Shown here piece by piece: positions 59,538 through 64,000 of a stretch of DNA of 64,000 nucleotides. The stretch is taken from positions 30,307 through 94,306 of the forward strand of contig NZ_JBHFNP010000045.1 in the NCBI RefSeq assembly GCF_041929235.1, given 5' to 3'. The notes below the pieces were generated by a model, which was not told where the DNA came from, ran no database searches, and saw only the letters and a program-made list of their open reading frames with translations. This stretch comes from Microseira sp041929235 (GTDB taxonomy: Bacteria > Cyanobacteriota > Cyanobacteriia > Cyanobacteriales > Aerosakkonemataceae). How positions within the stretch are numbered: the stretch's first letter is position 1; every line of letters begins with the position of its first letter. The translations under genes were made by a program, and so were the position numbers.

Positions 59538-60811
59538 GCGGCGAAGCCATCCGCTTTATGGATGACTCGCAAATATTTAGGATGAACATCAAAACTCTTA
59601 CCTCCTGTCGTTAGCTTAAAACGAGGCGCAAAGCGAATGGCAATGCGTCCTGTATAGGTTCCTTTATATTTGCCTGTTGGGATATTCGCTTTCACGATGT
59701 CGCCAGTCCCAAAACCCATAAAGAACTTGGCTCTAGGGGCATGACGAATCGGGAAACCAAACTTATCTGTGCCGCAACGCTGTCGTCTGCCATGACCTTT
59801 GGCGACAACCAGTAACGGCTTAACTCCCTTGATTAATAACTGTTGAGGCGTACTACTACCAATGCAGGCAGCGTCAGCCCAGTGGGATTTTTCCATCCCT
59901 CTAGTCTTGCGATTAAACTTTGTTCTACCACCACTACCCGCTTCTATCGGCAACCCAGTTTGTTGCAACCTCCTGAACAATTCCCAACGAGTCGCATTAA
60001 CTACTGTTGCATCTTTTAAGGGAGATTTAGCAGCCGCTAAAATCCGTTGCAGTAAGTCAGGCTTACCTGCTAGAAACTGCGAAAGTTCTTGATTGCCTTT
60101 GGCTTGATTGCACTCATGACACGCTAATGTCAGATTACTAACACGATTTGTGCCGCCGCGACTTTTGGCAACTATATGCTCGACCTCTAGCGGCTTGTTT
60201 TCAGCATTGCAGTAAACGCATTTTCTGCCCCATTTGGCAAGTAAATATTCTTTGACTTCAAACCCAAATAGCTCACCTCGCTGATACTCAACCCCAGAAA
60301 TCTCTGGGTCAACTAAAGCTTGAGTATCAAAGCAAACTAACTCTTGTGAGATTGCGGTAATAGGGCAGAATTTTCTAATTCGTTGTACCCAAGTCAAAAG
60401 ATTAGCAATTCGACTCTCAAGACTTGGTGGCAACCATCCCTCCCGACGAGTACGGTTGAGGAATCGCGGTTGACGATAACGGGTTTTCCGATTCCGCCTA
60501 CCTCTTCTTAATGCCCGACGAGTCAAGAGTGCATCTCGGATTGCTTGTCCTCTATGAGTGACCTCAACTGCCGATGTGACTCGACCTGTTTGCTCTTGCA
60601 CAACGGCAATTCCCGTCGTTTTAGAGCCTGGGTCGATTTTAATTCGATGTGAATGAACTACAGATTCCTCGACTTCTCTATCCTTTAACACAATCGTAAA
60701 AGGATAACGCCGAAATACTGCGGCTCGACCCGATTTGAGTAACTCTCTTGCCCTTGCTGGGTGGCAAGGGTCAAGGGGTTGACGGTTTTGATCTAATACG
60801 AAAACGTACAT
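59531..60811 (-). CDS. iscB: IscB RNA-guided endonuclease
   Basis: A 426-residue protein. The N-terminal PLMP-type domain reads VFVLDQNRQPLDPCHPARAR (PLDP variant). RuvC-I: KIDPGSKTTGIAVV (Asp60). Arg-rich bridge helix: RRALRRGRRNRKTRYRQPRF. RuvC-II: ISQELVCF (Glu157). HNH: CVYC (198-201), LEVEHIVAKSRGGTNRVSNL (His212) and CHECN (231-235). RuvC-III: HWADAACIG (His310, Asp313). The tail carries the TID-like region. IscB is the ancestor group of Cas9 and uses an omega RNA encoded upstream. ATG 60811 follows a GGAAGAGG site. No tnpA is near. The element separates a CHAT fragment from a caspase-family gene. Confidence 0.92.
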   Translation of the reverse strand: MYVFVLDQNRQPLDPCHPARARELLKSGRAAVFRRYPFTIVLKDREVEESVVHSHRIKIDPGSKTTGIAVVQEQTGRVTSAVEVTHRGQAIRDALLTRRALRRGRRNRKTRYRQPRFLNRTRREGWLPPSLESRIANLLTWVQRIRKFCPITAISQELVCFDTQALVDPEISGVEYQRGELFGFEVKEYLLAKWGRKCVYCNAENKPLEVEHIVAKSRGGTNRVSNLTLACHECNQAKGNQELSQFLAGKPDLLQRILAAAKSPLKDATVVNATRWELFRRLQQTGLPIEAGSGGRTKFNRKTRGMEKSHWADAACIGSSTPQQLLIKGVKPLLVVAKGHGRRQRCGTDKFGFPIRHAPRAKFFMGFGTGDIVKANIPTGKYKGTYTGRIAIRFAPRFKLTTGGKSFDVHPKYLRVIHKADGFAAC

Positions 60812-61085
60812 TACTGTTACCTCTTCCTCAAAAGGAGTAAAGTTTGCAAGGACGATGTTACAGGTCGGTACTATCCAAATGACACTAGCTTTCCCCGATA
60901 ACTTGTTTAATCATTTGGTTCTAGAGCTAGAAACTGGCTCGCATTTCTAGGTAGGTCTTTAACACTTGCCTGTAACGGCTGCTTGAATCAATCAAGCCGT
61001 CTGATCAACACGGCTCTTTCAAGCCGCCACCATAGCCGTTAGGCTTGGTGGGGGTAGTTGACAGCAGCGTTCTCCGGCTCATAAC
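60812..61085 (-). ncRNA. Putative omega RNA (HEARO type) of IscB
   Basis: IscB guides are encoded just upstream of the gene. The 274 bases before iscB contain several stem-forming segments on the minus strand: TCTAGCTCTAGA near 60920-60931, GGCTTGATTGATTCAAGC near 60984-61001 and CCCACCAAGCCTAACGGC with GGCTATGGTGGC near 61031-61049. No ORF competes. The 5' guide would come from DNA beyond the element boundary, around 61085-61110. Boundaries are inferred from family knowledge. Confidence 0.55.
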
Positions 61086-61173
61086 TTTTCCCCGTCGTGA
61101 GTTAGGCTATTTCTAGAAATTATTGCCTTTTAACTCATAGTGTGCCGCTAATTCCATATATCTTAATGCCCCT

Positions 61174-61368
61174 ATGAAACGCCGCCAATTCGTTCAATTT
61201 GCTGCATCTACCCTCACCACTCTGGGATTAAGCCAACTCGATATTCAACAGCGCAGTTGGCGCTATGCCAAAGTGTTGGCACAAAGCACGCCTCGGAAAC
61301 TGGCGCTGTTGGTGGGAATTAACAACTATCCTGACGATCCCTTAAAAGGTTGTATAACCGATACCTAA
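61174..61368 (+). pseudogene. Caspase-family (metacaspase-like) gene, N-terminal piece
   Basis: It starts with a twin-arginine-type leader MKRRQFVQFAASTLTTLGLS, then the first strand of a C14-type caspase domain, RKLALLVGINNYPDDPLKGC, ending ITDT-stop. In intact relatives this is followed by about 200 residues with the catalytic His and Cys; here they are missing. The next frame (61350) resumes well downstream in the protein. Together the two pieces are one gene with an internal deletion and frameshift. Confidence 0.8.
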
Positions 61369-62816
61369 CTCAATATCTTTGGCAAACAACCTCTGATGAA
61401 CCGATTAGCAGCATTCTGGCAAATGTAGCTCGCAGTACTACCCGCATTTCCAGCAGCCAACAAATCCCAGAATTTGAAGTTAAAAAAGATAGCAATAACG
61501 CAGGAAAACCCGCTTATTTCACCAACCATCAACTCCCCTCAGCGGAAGCCATTATTACCAAAGTAGCGGGTAAATCTGTCGAATTATGGTTGGGAGGAAT
61601 TGAACCCCAATCTATCGCCGCCTTTAACAAAAATGCCCTATTTTCTATTTTAGACGATCGAGGTAATAACTTGGGAACTGTGCGCTTAGATTCCCGCAAT
61701 CCTAATAATGGATTAATTGCCCAAGGAACTATAGTCGAAACTTCCCAACCGAATGCGATTAAACCCGGATTAATCTTGCAGGAACAAGCACGGGCAATTC
61801 CCAACGATTTAAAGTTACGCATTGGATTGGATGAATCTTTAGGGGCAGATAAACCAACAGCATCCCAGGCACTTTCTCGCCTGACGCGCATCGAACCAAT
61901 ACCATTAGGACAAACCGAAGTGCAATATATCCTCGGTCGCATGACTGAGGTAAATTATCAAGAACTTCAACAAAGAAAAGTTGCCGATCTTCCCACCGTT
62001 GGCAGTTTGGGTTTATATGCACCCGGTTTAGATTTAATTCCCGCTTCTTTTGGTGCAGCTAACGAAAATGTTACCGCTGCGATTGAAAGGTTAAAAGCAA
62101 AATTCCGCTCCTTATTAGCAGCCAGATTAGTTAAATTAACCCTGAATGCGGATTCCTCAAAATTGAAAGTTTCCGCATTAATGAAAATATTAGATTCCCA
62201 ATCCGGACAACCGATTGATGTGGCGGCAAGTGCCTTTACCGTTCGGGGAAATACTATAAATTCATCACAATCACCAGCTAATATTAAACCAAATACAGTT
62301 GAAATTGAAGGGGGAATCCCCAAATTACCTTTAGGAACTCGCGTGCAATTTTTAGTTGAAAATAAAGAAAACACAGACCTCTATGTGAGTTTATTGGTAA
62401 TTACTCCAGAAGGGGAAATGGTGGTTTTATTTCCTAATACTTGGGCGGCGACAACAGACGCAGCGTTAATTAAAGCAGGAGAAACGCGACAAATTCCAGA
62501 AACGGGAAAAGATCCGTTTAGAATAACCGTTGGTAAGCCATTTGGCACGGTAGAAGTATTGATAATTGCCAGCGCTACACCCTTGCGAGAAGCTTTGAAG
62601 AAATTGCAAGCGATCGCTACCAGTCGCGGACAAAGAGGGGGACCATTACCTTTAGAATCCGATGCTGCTGGGGTAATTGATGATTTATTGGGTGATTTTG
62701 ATAGGGGAACTCGTGGCGATCGCAGTCTTTATGCCTCTTTTGACTCTACTGTGCGCGCGGTGGATACCGCAAAGTTGGCAGCAATGTCGATTGCATTTAA
62801 AGCGGTGGAAGCTTGA
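61350..62816 (+). pseudogene. Caspase-family gene, C-terminal piece
   Basis: A 488-residue frame beginning at a TTG inside the N-terminal piece: YNRYLTQYLWQTTSDEPISS is the segment that follows the caspase domain in relatives. The remainder is the C-terminal half: beta-rich VELWLGGIEPQSIAAFNKNA, LFSILDDRGNNLGTVRLDSR, then a DUF4384-like LYVSLLVITPEGEMVVLFPN with RITVGKPFGTVEVLIIASAT. Neither catalytic residue of the peptidase is included. It is well preserved otherwise, so the deletion is probably recent. Confidence 0.78.
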
Positions 62817-62883
62817 AGCTTGAGCTTTCCCATAACGACACTTCCACGATCAAATAGGGTTATTGAGATCTTGCACCAATCTC

Positions 62884-63014
62884 ATAGCCCGCCAGAGAAT
62901 AAATTCTCACAGCGAGCAGCGCAAGTCCGTTAAAACGGACTGGTTTGATCGCATTTAGTCGGTTTTAACCGACTTTCGCTATGAGCAACGGAAATTGATT
63001 TCCGGGCGGGCTAT
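62884..63014. repeat. Foldback repeat with AGCCCGCC ends, second copy
   Basis: Outer arms ATAGCCCGCCAGAGAATAAA and the complement ending TTTCCGGGCGGGCTAT. Inner stems AAGTCCGTT / AACGGACT and AGTCGGTTTT / AACCGACT. The layout equals that of 7024-7150, with paired changes that keep the stems. Confidence 0.85.
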
Positions 63015-63071
63015 GATACTGATGCAAGATCTGAAGTTAACAAACAATGATTTGGACTTATCGCTAGTATA

Positions 63072-63266
63072 TTAATTCCTCTCCGTTGGCTTATTTTCTC
63101 GATCGAGGGGTGGAATTTGGTCAGCGGTTAACGTTACAACTTTACCGTCTTGCCAAATACTGATTGATTGTCCCAATCGCCGGTGCTTTTCTATTGCTTC
63201 AGCGATCGCCGCTTTAACAGCTACATCAATTTTACTGGATAACTTTTCCCGTGCTGGTTCATTCAT
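63072..63266 (-). CDS. Small partner of zeta-toxin gene (antitoxin-like)
   Basis: A 64-residue protein: helical NEPAREKLSSKIDVAVKAAI, then IAEAIEKHRRLGQSISIWQD and GKVVTLTADQIPPL. Such short proteins with a terminal strand-helix often follow zeta/AAA toxin genes in cyanobacteria. It starts four bases after the toxin stop. The role as antitoxin is inferred only from position and size. Confidence 0.65.
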   Translation of the reverse strand: MNEPAREKLSSKIDVAVKAAIAEAIEKHRRLGQSISIWQDGKVVTLTADQIPPLDRENKPTERN

Positions 63267-63270
63267 ATTT

Positions 63271-63834
63271 CTACAAGGTAATTTGATTCCAAAATTCAGG
63301 TTGATAAATAATAGTTTCTCGATTTAGGGTGAATTCAGCCACTAATTGTGACTCTGAACTAGAATTATTATAGACTATCCAAGTGTCGCATAAAGGAAAA
63401 TATAACTCTATTAAATTTCTGCGCCCTCTTTCATAACGACGACGGATAACATCTTCAGGGATATTATGACCTCCACTTTCTACCCGTCTCCTCACTCGTT
63501 CAATAGCTAACTCTGGACTTGGCAACCAAAAATAAATCAGGTTAATCGTGTACCCCTTGGTTTTGCAGTTGCTCAAAAAACGAGCAAAGTTACGGGCAGC
63601 TAAGGTAGTTTCAAAAGCAAAATTAGTTCCAGCGTTGGCAAGGTAATCCATCCTTTCAAGCATTAAACGTCCTGCTTGAATAGCAACTGACTCTGGATTG
63701 AACGGAGAAAGACCAAAGGCAATTTGATCGGCGTTTACATATTCAAAAGTGTCTAAAAAATTGGGTAATATTCTCAAAGCTACAGTGGTCTTACCCGAAC
63801 CGTTTGACCCTCCGATGATAAAAACATCAGGCAT
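63271..63834 (-). CDS. Zeta-toxin family AAA ATPase/kinase
   Basis: A 187-residue protein from ATG 63834: MPDVFIIGGSNGSGKTTVAL holds Walker A (GGSNGSGKTT). Then come FEYVNADQIAFGL, SVAIQAGRLMLERMDYLANA, NFAFETTLAARNFARFL, INLIYFWLPSPELAIERVRR and a helical RVESGGHNIPEDVIRRRYER. This is the zeta-toxin fold (UDP-GlcNAc or related small-molecule kinase). An in-frame start at 63939 adds 35 residues that include palindromic repeat DNA and no family resemblance. Its partner follows at four bases. The two form a toxin-antitoxin candidate. Confidence 0.82.
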   Translation of the reverse strand: MPDVFIIGGSNGSGKTTVALRILPNFLDTFEYVNADQIAFGLSPFNPESVAIQAGRLMLERMDYLANAGTNFAFETTLAARNFARFLSNCKTKGYTINLIYFWLPSPELAIERVRRRVESGGHNIPEDVIRRRYERGRRNLIELYFPLCDTWIVYNNSSSESQLVAEFTLNRETIIYQPEFWNQITL

Positions 63835-63868
63835 TTTATAAACCCTGTATAAAAGTTTTAACCGACTT

Positions 63869-63896
63869 GTAGAGACGTTACATGTAACGTCTCTAC
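63869..63896. repeat. 28-bp perfect palindrome, second copy
   Basis: Identical to 50894-50921. It stands 35 bases upstream of the zeta-toxin start, close to where a promoter or operator would be. A short AATCCGGAAAATTATTTCCGG palindrome-like segment follows at 63901-63921. Confidence 0.8.
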
Positions 63897-64000
63897 AATA
63901 ATCCGGAAAATTATTTCCGGGCGTGTTTGATAGAAACAAAGGTGATTTACGCCCGTCCCGATTTTATCGTCCCGACTTCGGAGTCGATGAATCGGTAGAT

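Overview
The window looks like chromosome of a filamentous cyanobacterium, probably Oscillatoriales/Microcoleus-like. The grounds are many HIP1 octamers (GCGATCGC), an NblA phycobilisome-degradation protein, a carboxysome shell protein, pentapeptide/DUF4214 proteins, CHAT and caspase-family genes, AATTGCT-type heptamer repeats and a dense load of small palindromic repeats. I see no rRNA, tRNA or CRISPR array. All family names come from reading translated motifs by eye; no database search was run.

Layout. 1-9.1 kb: ordinary genes (threonine ammonia-lyase 3' end, nblA, TPR protein, PEP-CTERM hydrolase, DUF924, cysteine hydrolase, membrane histidine kinase). 9.1-21.1 kb: accessory, defence-like region. 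It holds a three-gene unit (unknown protein, Z1-domain NTPase, MazF/PemK toxin), a truncated NTPase remnant and a DUF4058 gene. It also holds a unit reading leftwards: TerB-C coiled-coil membrane protein, BrxD-like ATPase, DUF4365 nuclease-like protein, an unknown partner, and a BrxHI/Lhr-like helicase. 21.1-30 kb: CcmK paralogue, two pentapeptide-DUF4214 secreted proteins with the relic of a third, FkbM methyltransferase, RTX-like repeat protein, BaiN-type flavoprotein, rubredoxin, SRPBCC protein.

30.4-56.5 kb: a signalling island. Two paralogous operons (histidine kinase, response regulator, REC-cyclase) lie at 30.5-34.5 and 46.6-49.8 kb; the second cyclase is broken by a frameshift. Between them are two paralogous pairs in which an HD/phosphodiesterase-like protein overlaps tail-to-tail with a class III nucleotide cyclase. 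A CBS-like hybrid kinase, a TnpB element and a nine-PAS hybrid kinase complete the island. The simplest reading is cyclic-nucleotide synthesis and breakdown under two-component control, expanded by local duplication.

56.5-64 kb: orphan DUF433 protein, a secreted Ala/Lys-rich protein, a repeat cluster, a CHAT gene truncated at an IscB element with its putative omega RNA, a deleted caspase-family gene, and a zeta-toxin pair.

The strongest genome-scale signal is small-repeat mobility. One foldback family (CAGGACTTACGCA ends) has 5-bp target duplications at four sites, and a second (TATCATGTCC ends) has 3-bp TWA duplications at three sites. At 14.1-14.7 kb three levels of nesting can be read directly. 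Several ordinary noncoding repeats also sit in frame inside protein genes, always in loops or linkers.
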